Shown: one piece after another, positions 1-12,384 of the stretch
How the letters are laid out: the number at the start of each line of letters is the position of its first letter
Position numbering within the stretch: the stretch's first letter is position 1
Origin: Glandiceps talaboti
Taxonomy: Eukaryota; Hemichordata; Enteropneusta; Spengelidae
Assembly (NCBI RefSeq): GCF_964340395.1
Contig: NC_135567.1
Span: 20,507,806 to 20,571,805 of the forward strand
Length of the DNA stretch: 64,000 bases
Reading direction: 5' to 3'
Translations under genes and position numbers: made by a program
Notes under the pieces: model-generated
What the model was told of the DNA's origin: nothing
Seen by the model: only the letters and a program-made list of their open reading frames with translations
Database searches by the model: none

Positions 1-630
1 TAGGAGTCATGAATATTCATTGTTCAAGCCAAATCAAGCCAAATCCCACAAATCGACGATATTTTGGAGTTTTAAAATGTATGTAATTTCTTTTTCATCT
101 TGCTGTGAGGCTACACACAGTATTATTTATTTATTTTATTTATTTTAACTTTGTCAGGCAGTCCACACACGTGATGAACGCCTATACTATAAATGTTGAC
201 CCCCAACACAAATATACACAGAAATAAAAAACAACCAACAAACACTACAGTTACAATAAGTTACATAATCACAACGACTTCTATTGGGGCCACGAGCTCG
301 ACTAGTTCCTAAGAACTATTTTTGTGGCCCTAGCCAGAAATTTGTTTGTAATTCTCTACATTGTTCTATTTTATGGCACATTTAAATTGTTAATTTTGAT
401 ATATTTGTACATTTGTAGATAAGATTAGAATATTTTGTAAACCTTTAATTTCTGGCAATAATTTTATTATTATTATTATTATTATTATACTGGATAAATG
501 GAAAGACCTAAAATTACATAAACATTGTGCAATGACACTGTGACAGATCAGACACTGTGACAGATGTTATGTTATTTAAAACATTAGTGATAAAAATATC
601 ACCTTATTGTTTAATTCTATTTGATCACAG
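1..630. other. Intron of LOX1 with a retroposon 3' tail
   Basis: No coding exon is visible here; the interval precedes the first recognisable LOX1 exon at 631 and is taken as intron. About 270-330 holds an imperfect hairpin (GGGGCCAC at the left, GTGGCCCTAG at the right, with ACTAGTTCCTAAGAACTA between). An AT-rich stretch follows and ends in (ATT)n at 462-489. Similar hairpin-plus-tail pieces occur near 11030-11080 and 22225-22390, so this looks like a truncated LINE or SINE 3' end. That identity is inferred from the repeated structure, not from a database. Confidence 0.5.
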
Positions 631-1785
631 GTTGTCTGTTCACCAATTGGTTTGTTCTTTCTGAACAATGAGAAAGATCTGATGCCAGTTGCTATCCAAC
701 TATTCCAGGATAAAAGTGAAGATAATCCGGTAAATTATGTTTCCAATATTTTATTATGTTTTGAAAAGTTTTTTTTTTCAGACATAAGATAATCCGGTGT
801 CAATTATATGTTTAATACAGTCGTCAGCTTTTTTTTCATATAGTATTAATAGATAGACATCTACCTCATTAGCCTCTCGATTCAGCTAACATTTCTACCT
901 TTCATCTCACATGGACTACAAATTTCGGTGATTTAAAAATCAATTTCCACCATCTCCATCGCAGTATTCATATGTTTTATTATCGGTTACATCTCGGTAT
1001 TTGAATTCAGTTTAAATACCGCTTCACGCCCTCCAGCCAGGGTCCTGTAAATTACGTATACTGAGTGTTTATTGTCATTTAAGATTGATTTGGGTGTTTT
1101 TTGAGGCTTGAAAAGAGGGACAGAGAAAGACCTAGAGTGAACCCTTGTGTTTTTTTATAGTGATGGGTACAAAAAACATATCTAGTATTACCCCATGAGT
1201 ATCTGTTTATTTGCTGGTTTATTTAATTATTTTATTTGTCCCTATACTTGTCGGTCGTTTGCTTGTTCATTTGTCATTTATTTGATAGTTTATTTATTTG
1301 TTTGTTTTGTTTGTCACACGGTTCCTGGGTCCCCTGTGGGCTAAGCCAATTTGACATGCCAATGACGCACACAATTACTAGTGACACACCAAAATTTGGT
1401 TTTCCCCTATTTACTATGTGTGATGACTTTTTCTCTTTTTGACTCACAAGAACAAAATTTGGCTATCATTAGAGTGCACACTGATTCTGAATATGTTGAT
1501 GAAATTCATTATGCACATTTTATTGTACAGGTTTTCCTTCCGACTGATCCGGAGTGTACGTGGACATTGGCAAAAATGTTTTTCAACAATGCAGAGACAG
1601 CGGTACACCAGGCATCGACCCATTTAGGGTTTACCCATATAGTGACTGAAACATTTGCCTTGTGTACACATCGTAATTTATCTCCATCTCACCCAATATT
1701 TCGTTTATTGGGAATTCATTTCATGAATGTCATTGCAATTAATCAGTAAGTACTAAATTTGACTTTGTCTATCTGTCAATTAAAC

Positions 1786-1840
<55 letters not shown>

Positions 1841-1939
1841 GTCTGTCTGTTTGTCTGTCTGTTTGTTTGTCTGTCTGTCTGTCTGTCGCTTGCTCACTCA
1901 GTGTAGGTCGGGCTGTCTATCTCTCATGAGTTTTAGCCA

Positions 1940-1993
<54 letters not shown>

Positions 1994-2082
1994 GTCTGTC
2001 TGTTTGTCTGTCTGTTTGTCTGTCTGTCGCTTGCTCACTCAGTGTAGGTCGGGCTGTCTATATCTCTCATGAGTTTTAGCCA

Positions 2083-2138
<56 letters not shown>

Positions 2139-5100
2139 GCCTGCCTGCCTGTCCGTCCGTCAGTCCGTCCATCCATCCAACTGTCCGTCTTTGTCTCTCT
2201 GAATCATACAGATTTATGCAATAATTTTTCTTCGGAAATGATGTATTTGATATTGTAAACCAAACTCAATTTAACAGAACAATTAAAGACTACATCCAAA
2301 TGAAAATATTTAAGTGTACACATCACATATCAACACTTCTATCTGAAATAGCCTTAGGCAAAAAAAAATTGAGTGGTTCCGGTTACACTCAATTTTAGAA
2401 TAGGTGGGGTACGTACGTAGATTTTTTTATTTTAATTTTTTAAACATTTTTTTTCATGTTTATCATGTTTGAGTGTCTAGTTCAGGTAGTTATGTTTTCC
2501 GTTCTTTTCCATATGGTCTCTGTGTTATTGGTTTCTTCCCATCAGATGTACAGCTATTACAGATTGGTACTGGCATGGCACAGTTTAGGTCCAATCGGAC
2601 AGCGATGGCTCCCCCGACATAATTAACTATCACTATTTCTCACAAGACTTCACAATTTTCGTGATTTTATTATTTTTTTCTCGATTACATAAAAAAAGTT
2701 TAGGGTCGGCAGTGAAAATTTAGGTGGGGGTCAGGTAACCGGAACCACACAACTTTTTTTAGGCCTTAATAAATACTATGTAAAGGATGGTGAAATATCT
2801 TGCCTCCAATAGATTAAAAATTCAATCCCTTACATTTGGGTTTTATTTATATAGTCTTGCCTTAGATGTTTTACTAGCCCCTGGTGGATGGGTAGATGAA
2901 GCAATGAGTAGTGGTCGTATTGGTATGCTTGAAATCATACGACGACAGTGGAAAACCTGGAGACTTGACGTTGATGGAACTCTTCCCAATGGATTTAAGG
3001 AGAGAGGAGTCAATGACCCGGAAGTACTTCCAAACTATCCTTTCAGAGACGACGCGTTGTTGGTTTTCGATGCCATTAAAGATTACGTCACAGATATTGT
3101 GAAAGGGCACTATGGTATGACTTTGTATACTTGAAACCATACAGAACATTACATATGAAAATTATTACTCGCAATCATAAATTATATTTTGAGCAAATCC
3201 AGACTTTTCGCCAATGTCGGTATGATTGTCTGATAAGTTAGGTTTGTTAAATTATCTTTTGATCTAAAAAAAGAAAAAAAACCTCTGCATCTTATCAATT
3301 GTATGATCCTCATTGCATTAATCACCAATTCCTACGTTGGTCACCCTTTAGGCTGGGAGATCTGTGAATCTATTTTGATCCTTAGCTTGAAAGGTAAAGC
3401 TTTATAAAATGAGTTAATTGGGTTCTCACCACCGCTTTGAGGAAAGAAGGTACACATCATACGTTATCTAGCTCTCTGACTAGTGTTTAGGGGACGTAGG
3501 TTCAATTCACGTTATCTACCAGTTGGTACTTTAGCTCAGCTGGTTAGAGCACTCTGACTAGTGTTTAGGGGATGTAGGTTCAATTCACGTTATCTACCAG
3601 TTGGCACATTAGCTCAGATGGTTTAGAGCACTCAGGCTAGTGTTTAGGGGACGTGGGTTCAATTCCTGTGTCACTTTTCTTTCTTCATTTATAACAAATT
3701 CTTAATATTGTACAGAAAAGCGCCCTCTCTGGCAAAAATGTAGTATTCTCTTCTATAGCCTATGAAATAACCTTTCATCGAAGCCATGTCAGTCTCTCTA
3801 GGCCACAATATTTCAACAATTTAATAACGTTAGTATTGAAATTACTGAGATTCATCCACACATAGATCGTGAACAACTAAGATTGACTTATAAATTTATA
3901 ATCATCATTGATATTTAAGAGAAATTATACTTTGCATAAACCATAAATATGGAATGTATACCCTGGTTGTTCTACATCACGACAACACGTGTCTATGTCA
4001 CTGGTTCTGCCATTTTCAAAAATTGCATCAAAACGTTCAAAAAATTGCCATTTCTAAAGTAAAATTTTCTTTGATATTACTGGCGCTGATATAATTATGG
4101 TTTTCTCCAATATTTTTCTTCAATTAGCCAGTAAATACTTGTCACCTAAGGGTTTTGTCACTACTCCTCTAGCAACTCATACTGACAAGGCCCCTTAGGT
4201 CGCTCATATTTTCCTTGGTTGAACAAAGGAAAATATTGGGGAATAATAATAATAACTTTTATTACACAACTGTATACAGAACACTGTTTTCAGTTAAGGA
4301 ATATGAGGCTATTGGTCACCACCCTTGGGCTACCAATTTCTGAAACTGGTAGCCCATTTGGACTACATGTACCAAGGCAAAAAGTTAATTTCAAGCCCTG
4401 AGAGGTACATTTTGTAACATATTTTGTAAAACGCTATACTATTGGAATGCCAAAGTGTAATCAATGTCTCAACGTGTAGGTATGAGCAATAATAATATAG
4501 GTAGGAATTTACTAGGAATAACATTACAATTATCATCTATAATTGACAGACGAACCAGACAAGATAAGCCAAGATACTGAACTACAATCTTGGGCTTCTG
4601 AACTCTCGGCAGCCCCACCCAAAGGACTTGGTGTCCAGGTAGGTCGTCGGTACCCTGGCACTAGGGGGTGGGGGTTTGTGGGTATTTGGGGGTAAATGTT
4701 TGAATGTGTTAGTTTATGGAAATATTTGCTAGTCCTATCAAAATAGCAGTCAGCTTTCAGAATATGGCTGACTTGTCCACTACACATATGACATATGACA
4801 CAAATACACCCAGGCAGTAAATGTGAAATGTCTGATGCATACATTAAATATAATTACACAACATACAAATGTGTCATGTAATCTGAGTAGTCCACCACCC
4901 AGCCTTGTCCTTATCAACAATTTCTTTACAATTAAACACCAGGGAGTGAAAGATTACACTTGTAATCAATAGAGAAACTGGCTGTTAGTAAGTAGTTTTA
5001 GCACGGCTTGAGACAGGCTTAAAGAACCATGCTCAGTGGAAGGTTGTTGTAACACATATGGATTAATTAATAATGTACTATTACATTAATAATGTACAAT

Positions 5101-5408
5101 TTCCAACCAATTTTTCAGGGTGTTCCAGGAAATGGCAGCTTTACTACCACTGATGAAATTATTGCAGTGGTTACTTCAATTATATCTCTAGGTAGTATGG
5201 GTCATGCTGTGGCAAACTTTACCCAGTATGGCCAGTATGCATTCCCGCCAAACTATCCTGCTATTCTACGAGGAAAACCTCCAACCTCCAAGGTACGTAA
5301 TGTACTCCAAATATCCCAAGAAACAATACAGTTTTGCCATTGGGCATTGGAGAATTGTTTGCAAACTGTTCGGATGACAATAGATGGCTATGTAGTGTGT
5401 TTATATGA

Positions 5409-5457
<49 letters not shown>

Positions 5458-6955
5458 TGTGTGTGTGTGGGTGGGTGGGTGGGTGTGTATTTCATATACA
5501 GTTGGCTAAATACGTCAATATTATCGATATTATGGACACTTTATTGCATAATTCTGATAGAAATGTTCTGATACATATCTCGGGACAAATGCCTGTGAGT
5601 GACACCTGCACCAGCGATATTTCTCGTCGCTGAACATTTCCCAACAAATAAATCACACACAACTCATAAACCCTTCTATTCTACCGTAAAACACCAAATG
5701 GAAACCTAGCTATTATGTCATTTCTCGTGCGGTGGTAGACACTCGACTTCCGATGTAATGATATACCACTGCTATACTAGCTAACACTGAAGTCATATTG
5801 CTCAGTTGTTTACACCTTGTTAGGACGTAAAGTATATATTTCTCTTATACATCATAGGAACCTCTGACTGAGAAACATATTTTGGCACAACTTCCATCGA
5901 GAAAAACGACGTTAAGCACAATGGTAATGGTCCATACTTTAATTCAACCATCACCAGATATACTTGGACATAGTACAAGGAAATATCAAAGTGACCCTAT
6001 AGGTACTGAAGCCATTAAGAAGTAAGTTTTTATATTTTGTCTTTAGTGTTTATGGCTCCTTAACTGTCCCATTATGTGTTGGTTTAGCCCTGCTTACAGG
6101 CAGTGCACGAGTCTATATTACTGACTTGACTCTAAACACCTAAATTGTCAGAATCGAGTCCCGAATTACTCCGTATGCAAGCAGGACTAGTGTTGGTTCA
6201 GTCATTAAGGCTCCTTAACTGTCACATTATGTGTTGGTTCAGTCATTAAGGTTCCTTAACTGTCCCATTATGTGTTGGTTTATCTGTTCAGTCAGCCATC
6301 ACTGGACATATTAGGGTATGGTATGGTGAAATATCAAAGTGACTCTATAGCTACTAAAGCCATTAAAAAGTAAACGTTAGTAATTTTTAGTGATTTGGAT
6401 TATATTTGTCTATGTATTATTATATGTGCACTCCATTTAAAGTAAAGCAAGCACCCTGCATCCCCCTCCCCAATCTGATTAAAATTTGATGTGGTGAAAG
6501 TGGCTTGATGTCTTTATTTACCTCATTTCTATGTTTTGTGTCGTTTATTTTGTTCCGAGTGTTTGCCGCCTTCCCACGATCACCCAAAACAGAACAAACG
6601 ACACAAAACATGGAAATATAGGTACATAGAGACATCTAGTCGATTTCACTACATCAGATTTTAATCAGATTGCCTGTACCTCTTGCCTCCATAAATATTC
6701 GTTATGTACCGTCAATGTTTTTGAATCTCCATGACAACATCTGTATAGTTATCTGTATAGTTACGGTGTAGGTCCTGGGTAAGGAATAACACACCGGGAG
6801 TATAACATGAGTTACACAGTGGTTATTAATTACATTCCAGGTTTCAAGCAGCACTAAAGGATATAGGGGATACTATAGACAAAAGAGAGAAAACCAGGAA
6901 GATGAAATATCCGTATCTGCATCCCACAAGAATTCCAAATTCTATCAATATCTAA
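631..6955 (+). CDS. Lipoxygenase 1 (LOX1), 3' part, seven exons visible
   Basis: Catalytic part of an animal lipoxygenase, a non-haem iron dioxygenase that adds O2 to polyunsaturated fatty acids. Coding exons are 631-729, 1531-1745, 2855-3114, 4550-4638, 5119-5292, 5858-6021 and 6841-6955 (stop TAA 6953-6955). All introns are GT-AG and the reading frame stays open through every junction. Iron ligands can be read: HQASTHLGFTH carries the two helix histidines, MGHAVANF carries the third histidine and the asparagine, and the protein ends PNSINI, so the C-terminal isoleucine ligand is present. The residue matching the Coffa stereo-control site (human 5-LOX Ala410) is Ala in NVIAIN, which by family rules suggests an S product. 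The exon coding the VTDEM segment, earlier catalytic exons and any PLAT domain lie upstream of the window. Exon lengths match LOX2 exactly. A possible AATAAA polyadenylation signal is at 7408. Substrate and positional specificity cannot be read from sequence. Confidence 0.93.
1180..1345 (+). repeat. Dispersed repeat, copy 1 (second copy near 53.0 kb)
   Basis: A block beginning ACATATCTAGTATTACCCCA and ending at CACACGGTTCCTGGGTCCCC is repeated almost word for word at about 53010-53212. The middle is TTTATT/TTTGTT-rich. Its class is unknown. It lies in an intron of LOX1. Confidence 0.75.
1350..1480 (-). repeat. Single inverted unit of the 22.5-23.2 kb repeat
   Basis: Reverse-complement match to the repeat family tandemly arrayed at 22.5-23.2 kb. 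Shared words, read on the minus strand, include CACTAGTAATTGTGTGCGTC (CACTAGAAATTGTGTGCGTC in the array) and GTGACTCACAAG-like segments. It shows that the array unit also exists as a dispersed element. Confidence 0.6.
1784..2190. repeat. (GTCT)n microsatellite with a duplicated internal block
   Basis: Tetranucleotide GTCT array in a LOX1 intron. It is interrupted twice by the same non-repetitive segment (GCTTGCTCACTCAGTGTAGG... through CATGAGTTTTAGCCAG), so the array has been duplicated as a block. The three-frame openness of GTCT makes spurious VCLSVCLS ORFs here. Confidence 0.95.
2351..2767 (+). mobile_element. MITE-like family B, full-length copy
   Basis: Non-coding element of about 415 bp with inverted ends. 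The left end reads GTGGTTCCGGTTAC just after an A-run, and the right end reads GTAACCGGAACCAC followed by a T-run and AGGCCTTAA. Other copies are at 13016-13270 (inverted, partial), 21248-21649 and 43337-43490 (partial). There is no ORF, so it would be non-autonomous. Superfamily not assigned. Confidence 0.8.
3440..3680 (+). mobile_element. Tandem tRNA-like (SINE-head) units
   Basis: Three tandem units of roughly 75-80 bp. The second and third carry a pol III A-box (TAGCTCAGCTGG, TAGCTCAGATGG), and each carries a B-box-like GGTTCAATTC. The D-arm of the last unit pairs perfectly (GCTC/GAGC), but the anticodon and T stems are poor, so it is not called a tRNA gene. The same A-box segment is found inverted near 14033-14072. 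Confidence 0.65.
5408..5488. repeat. (GT)n dinucleotide microsatellite
   Basis: GT run followed by GGGT units, in the LOX1 intron after the exon ending at 5292. It causes false CVCVCV ORFs. Confidence 0.95.
6277..6371 (+). pseudogene. Stray copy of a lipoxygenase exon inside the last LOX1 intron
   Basis: The sequence matches the end of the penultimate lipoxygenase exon and reads in part ILGYGMVKYQSDSIATKAIK before a GTAAAC donor-like sequence. It resembles LOX2's exon (20647-20810, MLGYGMVKYQSDPIATQALAK) more closely than the adjacent LOX1 exon (ILGHSTRKYQSDPIGTEAIKK). The first half of the exon is missing, so it is most likely a non-functional partial duplicate. The flanking TTAACTGTCCCATTATGTG words also occur after the LOX2 exon and are repeated here. 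Confidence 0.8.
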
Positions 6956-9090
6956 ATTATTACAACACAGGGGGCGTTTGTCATGCCGATTCTAAGTTCT
7001 TTCATATGATGTCACATCATCCAATCATAATGATTTCACATTTTAATAATTTGTTTTTTGCAATTTATCGTTCATCGTATCTTTTGAATCATTGTTGGTG
7101 GTTCTTCACAAAAAATAGACGCTTTAAATTTGTTGTGACAAAGTTATTTCAGTAGTTGTTAAGGTCATCACCAGACATTTTCCCAGAAACCCTTGCAGGA
7201 AATCACAAAATGGCTGAACATATGCAGTAGAGGTTTATGATAAGATTTCACAGTTAAGTAAGTCACAGAGGTGCTATTTCATTACTCGAGATCATGTTAT
7301 GTAAGTTGACATAGAAATAAGTCTGATGACTTTAACTTGAAGGTATTTTAGAGTTGTATTTCTGATTGTCCAATTTGTGTATCAGCATCTACAACGTTGG
7401 AAGTGTCAATAAAAGTACCCCATATGTATTCAGTTACAAAGACTTGGCATATGTTATTTACATCATTTTTCCAAGTAAAAAAAACATGGTGAAATTGTTT
7501 TATAAATAAAAAATCCAAAATAACTATCCAATTTTACTCCATATTCCCAATTTATTAAAACATTTACATGTAAACACAGTCTGTGCCTCTGTTACGACCA
7601 ACAATATTCTGTCCTGCCCTCTCGTTTTCTTAGGAAAATATCGTACGAATCTTGCTGCTATAAATGTATCAATCTCTATACTACGAAGAAATATTATATA
7701 TATCTTCCCCTTACATGTAGGAATATATAATCAAAAGGTTGTTATATTTAGTCTGTAGACCTGGAAAACAACAATCTATGAAATGTTTCACGCCCCTGTG
7801 CTCAGATCTACCCTTTGTACAAAGCATATTTAATGAATATATATTATTCATATAATTATGATAATCAGATAATTGATGGCGCAATTCGAGAGATCTGATT
7901 GGTCAGTTGGCACGCGTCTAAGTTTGATGTTTACAAAACTAATGTTTGTCGACATGTCGTCTGCTCCGAATGTTACAGTCTGCGGTAATAGTGAACTCTG
8001 TGGATTGTCAGAGGAAGATTTTCTAAGTTAGACAGAATAGTTTATAAAAAAAAGTATGAAGGAAATTTCGACAGTAGCCGAGTTATCGCGTATTTGTACA
8101 AAATATCGCCAACTACTAAGGTAAAGGGATGTATACGCTGCAGGGTTTCGACAACGTCTTCTCCTCTCGGAGGCTCGGTCAAGGCATGTGCAAGGTTCTC
8201 GACTTGGCAGCTGCAGAAGTGAAAACAGGTACGTACGTGTATGACTGGTTTTTGCGATGTATGGACTGCCAAGCCGTGCGAGGTCTGATACAGGCTTGGA
8301 GAATGTGGAAATTGCTGATTATATGATTTTGCTAGAGGGGGAAGGCAGGGGAAGTACGAAAACGAGTAGTGACACGGGCAGAAGCGTTCGTATCAAAGAA
8401 TAAAGACATTGTGGGAATCGATGTATATGATGGTGTTCTCTGGCTAAATTTACTCACAGATTTTCTATTTTCTTGGGGACAATGGTCTTTTAAACCCATT
8501 AGATGAAAAACACATCGCGGTTTTACATGGGGGAAAACCAACTGTCGGCAGGTGAAGGAGAAACAAAATAATTTGATCTCGTAATGACGAGAAAAAAAAT
8601 TGTTCCAAAAAACAGAAGTAAAAAACAAATTGTTGCGATGAACTTCAAAATTGGTAACCGAGAAAGAAAATTGCATTGCTTCTGCATATGGAAAAAATAA
8701 TTTGATGCAGGGCTGACAATAGAAAAAAAAATTGCTGTCAAAGTGATGGGAAAAAATGTGCTACCATATACCTTGGAGTAATTATACTGAATTACTCCAA
8801 GCATATACCTACTTCCTCCCCCGAAATCAAACGATTCCCCCTTATGTCTTCATGCCCCAAAACTAGGGAAAAGATGGAGTTACGGAGGCAGACATGGGCT
8901 CAACACAGGATGTACGCTACAATATTAACGCCACCGCGCTTATTAGGTTGTACAATTGTGGTCATTTCGCATATCGGAAAACAGCAATTCTTGTTGTGAT
9001 AAAGATTTGCAATTTACGCTGTTGTTGATGCTTGCCAGTATTTATTTATTGTTTGTTTGTTTATCTGTTTTCGTAAACATAACTAACTAA
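6956..9090. other. LOX1 3' flank and intergenic DNA, no supported gene
   Basis: 3' untranslated and intergenic sequence. AATAAA at 7408-7413 is a candidate poly(A) signal for LOX1. The interval 7950-8400 has higher GC and short open frames but no domain, splice structure or repeat that I recognise. No gene is called. Confidence 0.5.
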
Positions 9091-9094
9091 GCCT

Positions 9095-9680
9095 GAGTGT
9101 CCTGTGCTTGCATACGGAGTAAGTCGTTCCTTGGTGTTGAGCGAAAATGCGTACACCGTCTGCAACCGAGTACTATGGTGTACTACGATGCCATACTCGT
9201 GGCGTCAAAACATGGAATAATCTGCCTGTTCAGATTCGGTCTATTAGCTCACGCACGAATTTTAAAAGATAAGCGTCACTTTTCCATCGACCCAGTGTTT
9301 TGATGAGCCAGTTAGGTAGTTTGGTGGTGGCTGAGAGTTGTTATTTTCAGAATATGTACTCAGCTGTATTGTCATGTACAACTTTATATCATTTTCGTAA
9401 ATTGACTGTGGAAATTGTATGTGTATCAATTTTACTGTTCCATTGTTGTTTGTTATTCTTTGTCATTTTTTAAATTTTTCTTATTTTCAATAGTTCCTAT
9501 GGCAATTTGTAATATTGTATATATACACCTACACGTACTAGTTTGGTTGTTAGTCACTAAGGGATACAAGCTTGACTAGCTTAGCTATTTCTTGATCCAT
9601 TCTGCCATGTATTTTGTATATGTATCTATTTTAATGTTAATTTTTATCATATTGATGAATAAACATTATTATTATGGTCT
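9095..9680 (+). mobile_element. Non-LTR retrotransposon (LINE) 3' end, decayed
   Basis: In the frame 9147-9272 the peptide contains HTRGVKTWNNLPVQIRSISS and then RTNFKR followed by TAA. The pattern TWNxLPxxIR...S...FK before a stop is characteristic of the C-terminus of LINE reverse-transcriptase ORFs. An in-frame TGA a few codons upstream shows the copy is broken. About 390 bp of untranslated sequence follows and ends GAATAAACATTATTATTATGG, a typical LINE tail. Clade not assigned. Confidence 0.75.
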
Positions 9681-10399
9681 GGAGAGTGAGATAATCATAA
9701 ACCCTACAAGTATAGGGTCTGTGGATAAATGAAAGAGTGTAGGGTCTATATGGCAGGTAGAAGCTCAGCCAATGATTGATTCAGTTGGCTACCAAGTTAA
9801 TCAGACCTGCATTGATGAATTTACTTGCCACAAGAATACCCCCAGATTTAGTCTAGAATTCTAAACTGAAGTTTTTTAAAACATAATACTGTACCAGTTT
9901 AGAATTCTAGACTACCCCAGAGTGAATGTCAGACAATCATGGGATTGACATTTAATGTCATATGTAGTAAAATTACACTGATGATATTTTACACAATCTA
10001 CAAATCTAATAATCATTGTATTTCTGATGTGTATTTATTTATTTATTTATTTATTTATTAAACTTCAAAAATAAGTCACCTATATAAGAGCAACCCTCCA
10101 CACACATACAACAAATAGCATACACCAAAAGAAAACTAACAAAAACACTGAAAACAGTAAATACAATAATTATATAAAAAATATACACTAAATGAATAAC
10201 ATACAAGAGCAGAATTAATGTAACTCAATACTTAAGTGTTTCTACAAATATCTCGTAAAACCTCTGCCCAAACAGATGGTGCCATTTGATAACAAATAGC
10301 AGACAATGATACACCTGCTGCTTGGCTTTTGCCCTTTGCACACATAAACAAATTTCACACTGAGCAACAGGGGACAGATGAAATTTAACATTTGTCAAA

Positions 10400-12337
10400 A
10401 TGGGTGCCCTTATCTCACGTTTAATGCCAGATATAATCATTCATGTTCGAACTGGAGATGTTAGGGGAGGCGGTACCGATGCAACAGTTCATCTGATTCT
10501 CTACAATAAAGAGGGAACAGCGTCGCGTGAAATCGTCCTGCATGATCCGTTTGGATTCAACTTTGAAGTTGGTGACACCAACCGATTTTTTATTCGAGAT
10601 CTACGGGACTTTTGTGATGTTGTCAAGATAGAAATCTGGAGGGATGCATGGTTTGGTGATGATTGGTTCGTTGATTATATTGAGATAGAAGATTACCATA
10701 CATGTAAACGACACTCCTTTCCAATACAACGTTGGGTGGGGTCTAAACATCTGGTTGTCTATAAGCACGACTGCTTCCTACCACAAAATGATCCCGAACC
10801 TGAAAGAAGGCAAGAAGAACTAAAACTGAAACGAGAATTATACAAACCAGGAAGTGCAGAAAATGGAATTCCAATAATGGTAAGAATAGAGATAATATTA
10901 AAGTGGCACACTTATATGTTTGAATTGTTTGAATTGAATTGAATTGTTTATTCACCAGATACAAAACAGGATAACATTTTTATGTACATTTCAAAAAGGA
11001 GGTTGATTAGATAATATATCTGGTGAGGGCCACAGAAATAGTTCGATTTGAACTAGTCTAGTCTGTGACCCTGACAAAATAAATATAGAAGAAAAAAAAT
11101 ACAAGTGTGTAACTGGGCAACAAAAGTAAGAAAAGAGAGAGGTAGGGGTAAGGGTAGGGGTAGGTGTACATTGGTTGTGAAAGTCATCACAATAAACTTT
11201 GGTCAAATAACCTATCACTTACATTCTTGGTCCCTTGTAAATTATTGGGGGGGGGGGGAGTCAATTGTAAAAAACAACTTAGACTAAATACGTACTTCAA
11301 ATGGCTGTACATATTTTATCTGGGCAGTGCATCTTAAAAAGTCAATGTAACCTTATCAAGTTCTTAATCCTGGTCTTGGTAGTGAGTTGACAGTGTTTGG
11401 CGTAGTGGGTAAGGAAAGATAACCAGAGTCGTAGAGTATACTCAAAACACTACATTCTTTATTGCTACATGTTGTACATTAAAAGTTACAAACCAAGGAT
11501 AATGAATAACCCAACCCCTAATTAATATTCATGTACCTGCTCATGAATAGTAATGCAATGGAATAGGCAGGGCACATGTTACAGTCAGTTTTATATAGCA
11601 AACACAGAACACTGTCAAACTCTACATCTAGTAAGGGTAGGGGTACGTATACATAGGTTGTGAAAGTTATCACAATATATAAACTTACAAACCAAGGATA
11701 ATGAGTAACCCAACCCCTAATTAATATTCATGTACCTGCTCATGAATAGTAATGTAATGGAATAGGCAGGGCACATGTTACAGTCAGTTTTATATAGCAA
11801 ACACAGAACACGTACTGTCAAACTCTAGATACATCTAGTACAGAACATGCCGTGCTGCATATAATTGTTAGTTGATACGAATCTAAAAACATCACAAGCT
11901 TTTGTTCATAACTGACAATGCATGACATGTCCATGGAAAAACATCCCTATTTTGTGATTATTGCAATCTGTAAATTAGAATTTCAAAATTATACTTTGTG
12001 TTACAGGTTAAACGTGTACCGAAACAGGAAGAATTCTCAATGAACTATGAGGTATGTTTGTGCTATTGCTTTAAAAAATTTGTTTGGCGTACGATGATTT
12101 ATATTATATTATATAATGTAACAACAGACACAGACAGACAGACACAATGACAGACTGACACACAATGACAGACTGACTGACTGACTGACTGGCAGGCAGG
12201 TAACAGGTTGGCACGCAGGTGGAACTATTTGGTATAAAGACAGACAAACACATAAAACGATAGCCAGACATGCATACATACATACATACATACATACATA
12301 CAAACAAACAGACAGACATGCAGACAGACATACACAA

Positions 12338-12384
<47 letters not shown>

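Noticed and set aside
3600-3675. Functional tRNA gene
   Set aside because: A and B boxes are good, but the anticodon and T stems do not pair well and neighbouring tandem units are truncated; better explained as SINE heads.
4533-4844. 103-aa minus ORF at 4.5-4.8 kb
   Set aside because: Antisense shadow of LOX1 exon 4550-4638.
8042-8804. Overlapping short ORFs at 8.0-8.8 kb
   Set aside because: No family features, no splice continuity, and overlapping frames on both strands; nothing to support a gene.
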